Source of the DNA: Sulfurimonas sp.
GTDB lineage: Bacteria; Campylobacterota; Campylobacteria; Campylobacterales; Sulfurimonadaceae
Assembly (NCBI GenBank): GCA_002733155.1
Contig: NVUO01000012.1
Location: 32,033 to 41,037 of the forward strand
Direction of reading: 5' to 3'
Length of the DNA stretch: 9,005 nucleotides
Both the position numbers and the translations under genes were made by a program. This document shows positions 1-7,436 of the stretch, piece by piece; position 1 is the stretch's first letter; the number at the start of each line of letters is the position of its first letter. The notes beneath the pieces are model-generated. The model was not told the origin of the DNA. It did not search any database and was given only the letters and a program-made list of their open reading frames with translations.

Positions 1-401
1 TTTTTTCTTAGACTACTTTGCATATTTAATTCCCAAGGATTATGTACCCTTACTTTTACCTTGTGATTGTTAAAATCTAAATCAAGCAGCTCAAACCTAC
101 CCCAACCAGCTGCTTCAACAAACTCAGCCCATTTAATAAAAGCATCTTTAAAACTTGTAGAAAATGAACTAAGAATATTATTGTGATATTGTGAAGAATC
201 CTTACTAGATGAATCAGCTACTAAAAGAGAGAATAAATCTTTACCTATCTCTTTAACTAGTGGATTAAATATATTTAAAAGTGAAGGGTTATTCCAAAGA
301 AGAGTAAATCTTGTACCAAAAAAATCAGGGATTCCATTTTCCGTATCCCAGTTTATTTCAGTACAATTCATATTAATTTTTTTATGTTTATCTATATTCA
401 T
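1..401 (-). CDS. Partial CDS, N-terminal part of a probable sensory protein
   Basis: A reading frame open from an ATG at 401 to the left edge gives at least 133 residues with no stop; the C-terminus lies outside the window. It has no signal peptide or membrane segment. Conserved-looking pieces are a GIPDFFGTRFTLLWN stretch (residues 23-37), a helical KEIGKDLFSLL region (50-60), and AGWGRFELLDLDF (98-110) followed by VRVHNPWEL (118-126). The last two resemble, from memory, V4R-like small-molecule sensory domains that precede output modules such as GGDEF; this is a weak family guess. Start choice: the ATG at 401 has only a poor GGA upstream. A second in-frame ATG at 371 has no ribosome site, and the ATG at 417 is out of frame and stops after two codons. 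It lies 85 bases downstream of coaX with no visible terminator, so read-through from that operon is possible. The reading frame is well supported; the function is uncertain. Confidence 0.7.
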   Translation of the reverse strand, partial: MNIDKHKKINMNCTEINWDTENGIPDFFGTRFTLLWNNPSLLNIFNPLVKEIGKDLFSLLVADSSSKDSSQYHNNILSSFSTSFKDAFIKWAEFVEAAGWGRFELLDLDFNNHKVKVRVHNPWELNMQSSLRK

Positions 402-486
402 ACTTGTATTATTCCATAAGTTTCATTAAACCCAAATTGTAAAATAATACTAGTTTTTATGCTAACAATTAACATACATTAAAATC

Positions 487-1086
487 CTATATATACTTTA
501 ACATAGCTCTAAATATAAGATTTTTATCTATTTTTGCATTTTTAAATATTTTTGAAAATTTCAAAGAATCGCCACCTGTTAAATATATTGCTTTATTTAA
601 AGATATAACCTCTGTATAAATTAACTTTAGGTAAGCATAACTAATAGAATCTCTAGAGTTTTTAGGCAAACTCTCTAAGTTCAAATCAAAATTAAACTCA
701 TAATTAAGCGCAGATGAAATGTTTTTGTATGTATCTGACATAGCTTTTATACCTGGATAAATAAAACCACCCTCAAATACACCATTATTTACAATATCAA
801 CAGTTACAGCTGACCCAGCATCAATTATAACCCCATCTTGGATAGACTCACATATTATAATCCTATCTATTCCCATAGTTTCATAATAAGCTGTTTTATC
901 TATTTTTTTTGATATATCTATCCAGTTATTTAGTTTAAGTAATATTTTTTTTATCTCTGTATTTACACATATATAATAAACTAAGCCCTTAACATCTGAT
1001 GGATTAAATACTTTTACATCTTCTTTATAATCAAAATCATCTTTTAAAAAATGATAAGATGTATTGCCAATATCGCAAAGAAGCAT
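487..1086 (-). CDS. coaX: Type III pantothenate kinase CoaX
   Basis: CoaX phosphorylates pantothenate with ATP, the first step of coenzyme A synthesis, in the cytoplasm. With the start at 1086 it has 199 residues. The family signatures are visible in order: DIGNT near the N-terminus (residues 5-9, phosphate-binding loop), GIDR (72-75), DAGSAVTVD (89-97, with the family acidic residue and second phosphate loop), GGFIYPG (106-112) and TGGDS (170-174). This is the ASKHA-fold type III enzyme, not the CoaA type. The length fits the short versions of Helicobacter and Campylobacter. Start choice: the frame can extend to a TTG at 1101, but that codon directly follows its only purine-rich sequence. 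The ATG at 1086 overlaps the upstream stop as TAATG and has GGAA about 9 bases upstream, and the protein then starts just before the DIGNT strand as in relatives. Translational coupling to the upstream 106-residue gene is likely. Confidence 0.93.
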   Translation of the reverse strand: MLLCDIGNTSYHFLKDDFDYKEDVKVFNPSDVKGLVYYICVNTEIKKILLKLNNWIDISKKIDKTAYYETMGIDRIIICESIQDGVIIDAGSAVTVDIVNNGVFEGGFIYPGIKAMSDTYKNISSALNYEFNFDLNLESLPKNSRDSISYAYLKLIYTEVISLNKAIYLTGGDSLKFSKIFKNAKIDKNLIFRAMLKYI

Positions 1087-1406
1087 TACTGAATTTTCCA
1101 ACCCTGAGTTTTAAAGGCAAGTTTTGCTTTTGAACAAAGTGGTGCATCTATAAAGATAATCTTATATTTAAAGTTATGATTACAATATACACTCAGTTTC
1201 ATATATATCTCTTCAAATTTGTGTACATCTTTCATAAGTAACTTACTCTTTTGACTTACAGCAAAAATAGCCCAAAAATATCCAGATGTATCCGTAGCCT
1301 TATACATTTTGATTTTATTTCTTATGCCTAAGTCTTTAGGGGCAATTTCAAGCATTTTTTTATATATCTTACCTCTAGCTCTTAGCTTATCTACTACTTC
1401 TTGCAT
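1086..1406 (-). CDS. Hypothetical protein, 106 residues, coupled to coaX
   Basis: I do not recognise this protein. It is small, lysine-rich and basic, with no signal peptide or transmembrane segment, so it is probably cytoplasmic. The N-terminus (residues 1-35) looks helical and strongly charged. The middle has an aromatic DTSGYFWAIFAVS stretch (39-51), and the C-terminus has a hydrophobic strand YKIIFIDAP (81-89), a helix, and a terminal GWKI. Its two cysteines (75 and 91) form no CxxC motif. The TAA stop shares one base with the coaX start (TAATG), so the two are almost certainly translated together, but that does not show a role in coenzyme A synthesis. Start choice: the ATG at 1406 is the first in frame. 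Its best upstream purine run (AAAGG) is about 12 bases away, which is long, so the start is not firm. The 91 bases between it and the DUF255 stop hold a possible TATAAA -10 box on the minus strand but no clear -35. Confidence 0.75.
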   Translation of the reverse strand: MQEVVDKLRARGKIYKKMLEIAPKDLGIRNKIKMYKATDTSGYFWAIFAVSQKSKLLMKDVHKFEEIYMKLSVYCNHNFKYKIIFIDAPLCSKAKLAFKTQGWKIQ

Positions 1407-1497
1407 ATCTATTTAGTACCTTTATAGTGAAAATGCCTTTGACGAGCACTTTTTACAAAGTAAAATGTAGCCGAAAAAGAATAAAATTTTTAATAAT

Positions 1498-3471
1498 TTA
1501 TTTTAGCTCAATTATCTTTTGAATCTCATTTAAATTATCACTTACTCCAAAACAACTCTTCATAGTACAGGCTATATACTTTTTATACTTATCTTTTTTC
1601 AAAAGTACATATGGATATTTAATTTTTTGTATTTTTTGTTTATTTTTTAATAATACTTCTTTTGTATTTTTAAGTATAACTACATCATGTTCCAACATCA
1701 GATATGCTCTAGCTATAGCTGACACATTTGCTTGATAATCTTGAAGCTGATTTTTTACAGATTCTATAGAATCTCTAGCTAAACTTTCATAAGCCCTTGA
1801 ATATTTAAGTGCACTAAGTTTTATAATATTTTGTATCATTTTTGATAAAGCAGATATATAATGAGAATCTAGTAAATCAGCCTTTATATTTAAATTATCA
1901 TCACTTGCATACCAAATTTTCTTTTTATAAAATTTCTCTTTAGCCTTAGATAAAAGATAAGTTGCAAAGTTTAGTTTTTCCTCATCAAAACCACTTTCAT
2001 ATGCAGCTATTAAAGCTCCAATCATATAACTATAATCTTCTAAAAAACCAACTTCTTTGACCTTATGTTCAATAAGAGCTTGATGATATAACTCACCCTT
2101 ATTAAACATAAAATCTGTTAAGGCTGATAGATGTTTATCGGCTTTTATCTTATATTTATAATCTAAGATAGATGCCTTATAAAGTGCCTCAATCATTAAA
2201 GAGTTCCAAGCTGTATTTATTTTTTTATCTATAAATGGATACTTTTTTGCATCACGAATCTTAGATAACTCTTTTTTAAATTCTTTAAAACCTTTAGGTC
2301 TGTCTTTTGTATGAAAGTTAAGATGTACCATTAAAGAGGAACTTGAATCTAAGAAGTTCCCATCTAACACATTATCTAATGATTCTCTTATCTCTTTAGA
2401 AAACTTATTTTTATTTATGGTATCTTTTATTTGAGATATAGAAAATACAAAATATTTACCCTCATTATGACCTGAACCTGCATCACTCGCAGAAAAATAT
2501 AAATCATTTTTCATAAAACGTTTATCCAGCATATCTATAGTTTCATCTACTATATTTTTATATAAATTTTTATTTGTACTAACATATGCCCGAGAATATA
2601 CAGATATCATTTCAGCTTGAGTATATAACATTTTTTCAAAGTGAGGTATCTCCCAATCTACATTTATTGTATATCTGAAAAATCCACCATCTATATGATC
2701 GTAAAGTCCAAGTAAAGCCATAGCATCCAACATATCTAGGCTTTTTGTATGCATCTGCTTTGAATCTCCAAGCAGGGCTAAGTCCATCATAAGGTTTATC
2801 TTCGAAGCTTCAGGAAACTTTGAGGATATTCCAAAACCTGAACTTAAATCATCATAAGACTCATTTATTGAATCTATTAATGAAGATACAGATATTTTTG
2901 TATTTGTATTTTTTAATCTTTTATATTTTTGCTTGGAGAGTTTGTCGATTGCTTTAATTTTATCTTCTAGAAGATTATTTTTATATTTAAAATATAAATC
3001 AGGCAATAACTTATCAAAACCTATATAATCTTGTGAACTTTTTGCAGGTATATATACCTGCATATAAAAAGGTTTTTTATCACTTGTTAAAAATATGTTT
3101 AAAGGCCAACCCCCAGAATGATTATTTACTTTTTTAAATAACTCTTGATACTTAGAATCTAAGTGTGGCATCTCCTCTTTATCAACCTTAATAGAGATAA
3201 AATATTTATTAAACAGTTTGGCTAACTCTTCATTTTCAAAGGATTCTTCTGCCATTACATGGCACCAATGACAGGTTGAGTATCCAATTGAGAGAAATAT
3301 CGGTTTATTTTCTTTTTTTGCTTTAAGAAGTGTTTTTTCATTCCAAGCATACCAATTTATAGGGTTAGATGCATGTTGTAGTAAATATGGCGATGTCTCA
3401 TATTTTAACTCATTTGCACTAGATATATTTATAAATACAAAGAGCATAATTATTAAATTAATGAATCTCAT
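1498..3471 (-). CDS. Exported DUF255 (YyaL/SSP411-type) thioredoxin-like protein
   Basis: This 657-residue protein matches the DUF255 family: an N-terminal thioredoxin-like domain followed by a long alpha/alpha-barrel region like those of six-hairpin glycosidases and sugar epimerases. Its biochemical role is not established; redox or carbohydrate-related activity is inferred from folds only. Visible landmarks are a Sec-type signal peptide (residues 1-19, hydrophobic core then SSA-N), the family entry motif [17 protein letters not shown] (27-43), the redox-type motif CHWCH (C67, C70), [12 protein letters not shown] (94-105) and [11 protein letters not shown] (119-129). The long helical region contains [21 protein letters not shown], and the C-terminus has two cysteines in a short motif (ACTMKSC). 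The length is near normal, so the gene looks intact. The signal peptide implies a periplasmic protein, unlike the cytoplasmic versions in many bacteria. The start at 3471 has AAAGG (3480-3484) 8 bases upstream. It is divergent from the efflux operon and leads the minus-strand gene set. Confidence 0.9.
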   Translation of the reverse strand: MRFINLIIMLFVFINISSANELKYETSPYLLQHASNPINWYAWNEKTLLKAKKENKPIFLSIGYSTCHWCHVMAEESFENEELAKLFNKYFISIKVDKEEMPHLDSKYQELFKKVNNHSGGWPLNIFLTSDKKPFYMQVYIPAKSSQDYIGFDKLLPDLYFKYKNNLLEDKIKAIDKLSKQKYKRLKNTNTKISVSSLIDSINESYDDLSSGFGISSKFPEASKINLMMDLALLGDSKQMHTKSLDMLDAMALLGLYDHIDGGFFRYTINVDWEIPHFEKMLYTQAEMISVYSRAYVSTNKNLYKNIVDETIDMLDKRFMKNDLYFSASDAGSGHNEGKYFVFSISQIKDTINKNKFSKEIRESLDNVLDGNFLDSSSSLMVHLNFHTKDRPKGFKEFKKELSKIRDAKKYPFIDKKINTAWNSLMIEALYKASILDYKYKIKADKHLSALTDFMFNKGELYHQALIEHKVKEVGFLEDYSYMIGALIAAYESGFDEEKLNFATYLLSKAKEKFYKKKIWYASDDNLNIKADLLDSHYISALSKMIQNIIKLSALKYSRAYESLARDSIESVKNQLQDYQANVSAIARAYLMLEHDVVILKNTKEVLLKNKQKIQKIKYPYVLLKKDKYKKYIACTMKSCFGVSDNLNEIQKIIELK

Positions 3472-3491
3472 AACTAAAACCTTTAATAACC

Positions 3492-3497
3492 ATTATA
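3492..3497 (-). promoter_or_regulatory. Candidate -10 box for the DUF255 gene
   Basis: On the minus strand this reads TATAAT within GGTTATAATGG, 20 bases before the ATG at 3471. A GTGTTA 17 bases further upstream is a poor -35 match. The predicted transcript start near 3485 leaves a very short leader in which AAAGG would sit almost at the 5' end. The match is by eye only; a TATAAT is expected fairly often in DNA this AT-rich. Confidence 0.35.
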
Positions 3498-3572
3498 ACC
3501 TAAATTCGTAAATTTAACACTTTTGTGATAAAATTAGAGTAGTTTTATGATATAATTTTTTCTTAATTATTT

Positions 3573-3578
3573 TATAAT
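3573..3578 (+). promoter_or_regulatory. Candidate -10 box for the efflux operon
   Basis: A perfect TATAAT lies 25 bases before the tolC-like ATG and is preceded by a T-rich stretch (3557-3572). This resembles the sigma-70 promoters of Campylobacterota, where the -10 box and upstream T-richness matter more than a -35 box. A second TATAAT at 3551-3556 is an alternative with a longer leader. No regulator gene for the pump is present in the window, and no convincing operator was found. Confidence 0.4.
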
Positions 3579-3603
3579 ATAAGATTATTAAAAGGAACTT
3601 CTT

Positions 3604-4947
3604 ATGAAAATACTGTTTATATTATTCTTTGCAGCTCTAGTATATGCGAATGAATCATTAGCACTTAATAAGGCTATTGATTTACTAAAAGTCAATAACT
3701 TAGAGATTAAAAATGCTAATCTAGATTTAAAATCTGCAAAAAAAGATTCGGATATAGTTTATTCTAGTAACTGGGGAAAATTAGACTTTATACAAGACTT
3801 TGTTAATTCTAATGATGCTGGAAATGTATTTGGATTTAAATTAACATCAAGGGAGGCTTCTTTTGGTGATTTTGGATTTGCAGAATTTGACAATACAAAT
3901 CCAAATATTTTAAATGTTCAAGCAAATGATTTAAACTATCCAGATAGCAGAAACTTTTTTAGCAGTAAAATAAGATATGAAGTTCCACTTTTTACAGGTT
4001 TTAAAATATCTTCTTATGAGAATGTAATGAAATCCATGATTAGAATTAAAAACTTACAAAAAAATCAAATAATATATGAAAAAATATATGAAATAAAAAA
4101 AAGCTTCTATGATATGGCTCTTTTAAAACAATCCCAAAAACTCTTAACTACTATATTAAACAATATAACTAAACTTGAATTTACCACACAAAGTATGATA
4201 GAGGTAGGTTATGCAAAAAAAGTAGACCTGCTAGAGGTTCAATCTAAAAAAGGAAATATAAAACGTCTTATACATAAGATAATATCAAATCAAAAACTTT
4301 TATACCATTATATTAGCTTTTTACTAAATCAAAAAATTACGAAAATCAAAATTCCATCCATAGAAGTAAAAATGCCTATTTTTTCAAATGAAGAGATTTT
4401 AAACTCTAATCTTAAAGTACTTCAAGCAAATAATGCACTCGATATACAAAAAAGCATGATAAATGTATCACAAGCCTCATATTATCCAAGTCTAGGAGCC
4501 TTTGCTGAGATAGCTACTGCTGATGATACTTTTTTGGGTGATGCAGGTAAACACAGTTCTTATACAATTGGAGCAAGATTAAACTTTAATATCTTTAATG
4601 CTGGAATAAATAAAACTAAAATTGAAAAATCACGTATACAATACTTAAAAAGTAAAAACCAAGTTCAACTATCAAGAATTGCTATATCACTTAAAATTCA
4701 AAGAATAAGGACTCAAATCCAGACTTATGATTTAGATATACTATCCCTAAAAAAGGAGTTAGAACTTGCTAATGAAATTTATAATAACTACGAAGCTAGA
4801 TATAAAGAGAAATTATCATCAATGAGTGATGTTATAATCAAACAATCATCTCAAATTCAAAAAATATTAGAACTACAACTGACATACAATAAAAGAAATG
4901 AGCGTATATTCGCCTTAGAAAAAATTGCAAATGGGGAACAAAACTAA
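3604..4947 (+). CDS. TolC-family outer membrane efflux protein
   Basis: The 447-residue product fits an outer membrane factor, the exit duct of a tripartite efflux pump that spans the outer membrane and periplasm as a trimer. It begins with a signal peptide (residues about 1-15, ending near VYA-NE). The conserved opening LALNKAIDLLKVNN (19-32) follows, then two copies of the family pattern of long helices. The first half has helices around 150-240, including the YDMALLKQSQKLL and MIEVGYAKKVDLLEVQSK regions, typical of TolC repeats. The second half repeats the plan: a YYPSLGAFAE strand, a GARLNFNIFNAG strand (the usual outer-barrel sequence), then helices to the C-terminus ending ALEKIANGEQN. 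No lipobox cysteine is seen. AAGGA lies 7 bases before the ATG. The stop overlaps the next start by one base (TAATG), placing it first in an operon with an adaptor and an RND pump. The substrate is unknown. Confidence 0.9.
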   Translation: MKILFILFFAALVYANESLALNKAIDLLKVNNLEIKNANLDLKSAKKDSDIVYSSNWGKLDFIQDFVNSNDAGNVFGFKLTSREASFGDFGFAEFDNTNPNILNVQANDLNYPDSRNFFSSKIRYEVPLFTGFKISSYENVMKSMIRIKNLQKNQIIYEKIYEIKKSFYDMALLKQSQKLLTTILNNITKLEFTTQSMIEVGYAKKVDLLEVQSKKGNIKRLIHKIISNQKLLYHYISFLLNQKITKIKIPSIEVKMPIFSNEEILNSNLKVLQANNALDIQKSMINVSQASYYPSLGAFAEIATADDTFLGDAGKHSSYTIGARLNFNIFNAGINKTKIEKSRIQYLKSKNQVQLSRIAISLKIQRIRTQIQTYDLDILSLKKELELANEIYNNYEARYKEKLSSMSDVIIKQSSQIQKILELQLTYNKRNERIFALEKIANGEQN

Positions 4948-5738
4948 TGAAAAAAATATTTTTAATACTATCAATGGGCTTACTTAGCCTAAATGCCGAA
5001 ATAATTACACTCTCAGGCAGTGTAATTAGTGATAACCAAAAAATGATTACTAGCCGTTTTATGGGCTTTGTTACAGATGTTAAAGTTTCAGATGGAGATT
5101 ATGTTAAAAAAGGCGACTTATTATATACAATTGATTCAAAAGAGATAGATTCAGCTTTAATACAAGTTAAGCTTAGTATATCTCAAGCTGAATTATCTTT
5201 GCAAATGTATAAAAATCAATATACAAATATAAAACTAAATCTAAACCGTCATAGACGCTTACTAGCTAAAGATATGGTTTCAAGATTTGAGGTTGAAAAT
5301 CTAAGCTTAGCTGCAAAAAATTTAGCTACAACGATACAAATTGCAAAAAAACAAGTTATTCAAGCTAAGGCACAAGAGGCTGAGGTAAAAAACCAATATA
5401 GGTATTTAAATATTAAAGCACCAAATGATGGTGTAATTGTAAGTAAAAACATTAAAGTTGGGGAGATGGCTATGCCTGGAATGCCAGCTATAGTTTTATC
5501 AGACCTAAGTGACCTTAAGATATCAGCAGAGATAGCTGAAAGTAACTTAGCACGTATTAAACATGGTACTAGAGTTCAAATAGCTATACCATCATTAAAT
5601 ATAAAAGCCTTAGGAAAAATTAGTGCAATTATTCCCTCATCTAACCCAATGACACATACATTTAAGATAAAAGTATCATTTAAACATGCAAATAAGTCAA
5701 TATACCCTGGTATGTATGCAACTATAGAGATTAGATAA
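4947..5738 (+). CDS. RND efflux periplasmic adaptor (membrane fusion protein)
   Basis: The product is the adaptor that links the inner-membrane pump to the TolC duct. At 263 residues it is shorter than the usual 350-400. Domains in order: signal peptide (1-17, LNA-E, no lipobox cysteine); first lipoyl half with GFVTDVKVSDGDYVKKGDLL (40-59); an alpha-helical hairpin (about 66-150); second lipoyl half with IKAPNDGVIVSKNIKVGE (156-173); and a beta-barrel (190-263) ending in the familiar PGMYATIEI. The hairpin tip carries the TolC-docking RLS motif, R101-x3-L105-x6-S112, intact. The protein stops right after the beta-barrel, so the C-terminal membrane-proximal domain of AcrA-like proteins is missing or minimal; minimal adaptors of this kind are known, so this need not be a truncation. 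A GGGGA about 9 bases upstream and the one-base overlap with the tolC-like gene suggest coupled translation. Confidence 0.9.
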   Translation: MKKIFLILSMGLLSLNAEIITLSGSVISDNQKMITSRFMGFVTDVKVSDGDYVKKGDLLYTIDSKEIDSALIQVKLSISQAELSLQMYKNQYTNIKLNLNRHRRLLAKDMVSRFEVENLSLAAKNLATTIQIAKKQVIQAKAQEAEVKNQYRYLNIKAPNDGVIVSKNIKVGEMAMPGMPAIVLSDLSDLKISAEIAESNLARIKHGTRVQIAIPSLNIKALGKISAIIPSSNPMTHTFKIKVSFKHANKSIYPGMYATIEIR

Positions 5739-5741
5739 GGA
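5737..5741 (+). promoter_or_regulatory. Ribosome binding site deciding a TTG start
   Basis: AAGGA sits 7 bases before the TTG at 5749 and overlaps the stop codon of the adaptor gene. It supports TTG as the true start of the RND N-half: the next in-frame ATG falls at residue 42, inside or after TM1, and would destroy the first membrane segment. Confidence 0.8.
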
Positions 5742-5748
5742 AACTATT

Positions 5749-7341
5749 TTGCAAAAACAAAACTCATATATAGCAAGCGATATTGCTGGTAAACTAGCCT
5801 CTGCTTTTTTAAAAAGTCCACTCACTATTGTTCTTGGTATATTTTTACTATCCGTTGGTTATTTATCCCTAATGATTATGCCAAGAGAAGAGAACCCACA
5901 AATGGTTGTAAGTGGTTCAACTGTAATAGTAGCACTTCCTGGTGCTAGTGCAAAAGAGATACAAAGAGTAATAGTAAAACCACTTGAAAGAAAACTAAAA
6001 GAAGTAAAAGGTGTAGAAAATATTTCTTCAATTTCTATGGATAATGTAGGTATTGTAAATGCAGCTTTTTTTATAGGTGAAAAAAAAGAAGATTCTAATC
6101 TAAAGATATACGATAAAATTATGCAAAATTCTAAGATGTTTCCTAAGGGTGCTATGAATCCTATTATAAAACCCCTTGATATTGATATAGATATACCTGT
6201 TTTAAGTGTAGCTTTTTATTCTAATAACAAAAATATGAGCAAGACTGAATTATATGATAAGGTTAAAGATATTCAACACCATATAAATGGTCTTAAAAAT
6301 GTAGCAGTTACAGAGCTAAAAGGTGGAAATAAACATCAGTTTAATATAGAGGTAGATTTAAATAAACTCTCAGGTTATAATATATCTATGGGGCAGATAG
6401 TAAAAGGGGTACAGTCCCTTTCATATTCAACCCCAGCTATTAAAAATAGGACTAAAGACAATCAAATCATTATGCTTAGTGTTAAAAATGCTATTGAGGA
6501 TGTAAATGATATTGGAAATATCATCATAGCTAAATATATGGGCTCAGCTATTTATCTAAAACAAATAGCAAAAATCACAAATAGTTATGATATACAAAAC
6601 TTCAAATCAGCCTCAATAAGCATTAGAGATGAAAACAATAAATTTATGAAATTACAAAATCAAGTCACCCTAACTGTCTCAAAACTTCAAGGGACAAATG
6701 CTGTAATAATAACAAATGCGGTAAAAGATGAGTTAAGTATTTATAAAAAATCTCTTTATAAGGATGGGATTAATTACGTTATAACAAGAGATGATGGACA
6801 AAGGGCAGATGATGCTGTAAATGAACTTGTATACCACCTTCTATTATCTATTTTAATTATTGCAATTCTTTTGATTTTAGTGCTTGGTTGGAGGGAATCT
6901 CTTATTGTTACATTCAGCGTACCAGCTATACTTGCTATTACACTTTTTATAGCATATCTATCGGGTCAAACGATAAATAGAATCACCCTATTCGCATTTT
7001 TACTCTCCCTTGGTCTTTTAGTTGATGCTGCAATTATAGTTATAGAAAATATTCATAGACATTTACATTCAGATGATTCTAAAAATATATCTGCCGAGGA
7101 TTTAATGATTAAAGCAACTGATGAGATAGGCCCACCTACAAATATAGCTACCTTAGCTATTATTATGACAATGGTACCTATGGCTTTTGTTGGACAGATG
7201 ATGGGACAATTTATGAAACCAATACCAGCAAATGTTCCAGTAGCTTTAATTGCATCACTTTTTGTAGCCTATATATTTACACCCTACTTAGCTCTAAAAA
7301 TGTTAAAAAAACCAGACCACAATAATAGGAGTCATAAATGA
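5749..7341 (+). CDS. RND efflux permease, N-terminal half (TM1-TM6)
   Basis: This is the first half of a proton-driven RND pump of the inner membrane. At 530 residues it is half the usual 1000-1050. TM1 is at about 24-44. The first periplasmic porter region follows (45-360), with family motifs MPREENPQMVV (44-54) and ALPGASAKEIQ (62-72). TM2 is about 360-380, TM3 384-405, TM4 411-434, TM5 464-484 and TM6 493-517. TM4 reads GLLVDAAIIVIEN: D426 matches AcrB D407, but the second aspartate (AcrB D408) is A427, as in CusA-type pumps and several other RND subfamilies. The protein ends with a short polar tail (PDHNNRSHK) exactly at the cytoplasmic hinge between TM6 and TM7. The start is TTG with a good AAGGA. 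The stop (TGA 7339-7341) overlaps the next small ORF as ATGA, and the C-half follows in the same frame at 7429. It may be a functional half-pump or the front of an interrupted gene. Confidence 0.88.
   Translation: MQKQNSYIASDIAGKLASAFLKSPLTIVLGIFLLSVGYLSLMIMPREENPQMVVSGSTVIVALPGASAKEIQRVIVKPLERKLKEVKGVENISSISMDNVGIVNAAFFIGEKKEDSNLKIYDKIMQNSKMFPKGAMNPIIKPLDIDIDIPVLSVAFYSNNKNMSKTELYDKVKDIQHHINGLKNVAVTELKGGNKHQFNIEVDLNKLSGYNISMGQIVKGVQSLSYSTPAIKNRTKDNQIIMLSVKNAIEDVNDIGNIIIAKYMGSAIYLKQIAKITNSYDIQNFKSASISIRDENNKFMKLQNQVTLTVSKLQGTNAVIITNAVKDELSIYKKSLYKDGINYVITRDDGQRADDAVNELVYHLLLSILIIAILLILVLGWRESLIVTFSVPAILAITLFIAYLSGQTINRITLFAFLLSLGLLVDAAIIVIENIHRHLHSDDSKNISAEDLMIKATDEIGPPTNIATLAIIMTMVPMAFVGQMMGQFMKPIPANVPVALIASLFVAYIFTPYLALKMLKKPDHNNRSHK
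7327..7331 (+). promoter_or_regulatory. Strong ribosome binding site inside the end of the RND N-half
   Basis: AGGAG lies 6 bases before the ATG at 7338, an optimal arrangement. It is located within the last codons of the N-half gene, and the ATG overlaps that gene's stop (ATGA). It is the main reason to take the 32-codon ORF at 7338 seriously, although AGGAG also encodes in-frame residues and could be chance. Confidence 0.5.
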
Positions 7342-7436
7342 ATTCTCTTGCCAAAGGCAAAGCTTTAGTGACTGTGCATAATCTGGACTTTGTTCAGATT
7401 ATGCAAGATTTTAATAGCAGGATATATAATGTTTGA
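7338..7436 (+). CDS. Possible 32-residue ORF bridging the two RND halves
   Basis: An ATG at 7338, sharing ATGA with the stop of the RND N-half, opens a 32-codon frame that ends in TGA at 7434-7436, eight bases inside the RND C-half. The AGGAG at 7327-7331 is ideally spaced. The peptide begins MNSLAKGKALVTVHN and ends MQDFNSRIYNV. It has no signal peptide, no membrane segment and no family I recognise. Its end is loosely like the amphipathic helix expected before TM7, and also loosely like the start of the C-half (MFDKFHNIIF), which is too short a likeness to mean homology. Two views are possible: a real microprotein, or a leader whose translation carries ribosomes to the C-half start. A third is that it is an accident of an inserted palindromic sequence, since most of its codons lie in two hairpins. 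Confidence 0.35.
   Translation: MNSLAKGKALVTVHNLDFVQIMQDFNSRIYNV
7348..7360 (+). repeat. Small hairpin in the RND junction
   Basis: TTGCC, loop AAA, GGCAA: a perfect 5-bp stem. Alone it would be unremarkable, but it lies 14 bases before a much stronger hairpin in the same short gap and belongs to the GC-richer block 7345-7405 (about 41% GC by hand count). Confidence 0.5.
7375..7405 (+). repeat. Long perfect hairpin between RND halves
   Basis: The arms 7375-7388 (TGCATAATCTGGAC) and 7392-7405 (GTTCAGATTATGCA) pair over 14 positions: 13 Watson-Crick pairs and one G-U pair, with a 3-base TTT loop. It is the strongest inverted repeat I found in the window. No T-run follows on either strand (the plus strand continues AGATTTTAATAG), so it is not a typical intrinsic terminator. 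Possible roles are an RNase processing or stability element that sets the ratio of the two halves, a translation-pausing structure, or the palindrome of a small REP-like or MITE-like insertion. It ends 13 bases before the C-half ribosome site and does not cover it. Confidence 0.8.
7419..7422 (+). promoter_or_regulatory. Ribosome binding site of the RND C-half
   Basis: AGGA is 6 bases before the ATG at 7429, a good spacing. It shows that the second half can be translated by itself and supports 7429 as the start. The context AATAGCAGGA resembles the AATAGGAG upstream of the 7338 ATG. Confidence 0.65.

Noticed and set aside
434..473. Distant dyad AATTGT / ACAATT between coaX and the partial gene
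   Set aside because: The arms are short and AT-only apart from one base each, with a long spacer and no terminator tail; not distinguishable from chance.
1087..1101. Extended coaX start at a TTG (1101), adding five residues
   Set aside because: The TTG abuts its only purine-rich stretch, while the ATG at 1086 overlaps the upstream stop as TAATG, has GGAA at a usable distance, and starts just before the DIGNT strand.
1451..1465. Hairpin TTTTAC-AAA-GTAAAA between the DUF255 gene and the 106-residue gene, as a terminator
   Set aside because: The 6-bp stem is AT-rich and weak, with no T-run after it on the minus strand; it is expected by chance at this base composition.
3501..3516. Inverted repeat TAAATT-CGTA-AATTTA in the divergent promoter region, as a repressor operator
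   Set aside because: The arms are only 6 bp of A and T, no regulator gene is nearby, and such repeats are common in this DNA. Its position next to the minus-strand -10 box is the only support.
7339..7371. A single sequencing error or programmed frameshift or stop readthrough joining the RND halves
   Set aside because: Both halves are already in the same frame with three stops at or after the junction, and the C-half has its own ribosome site and ATG. One indel or one recoded stop would not produce a continuous protein.
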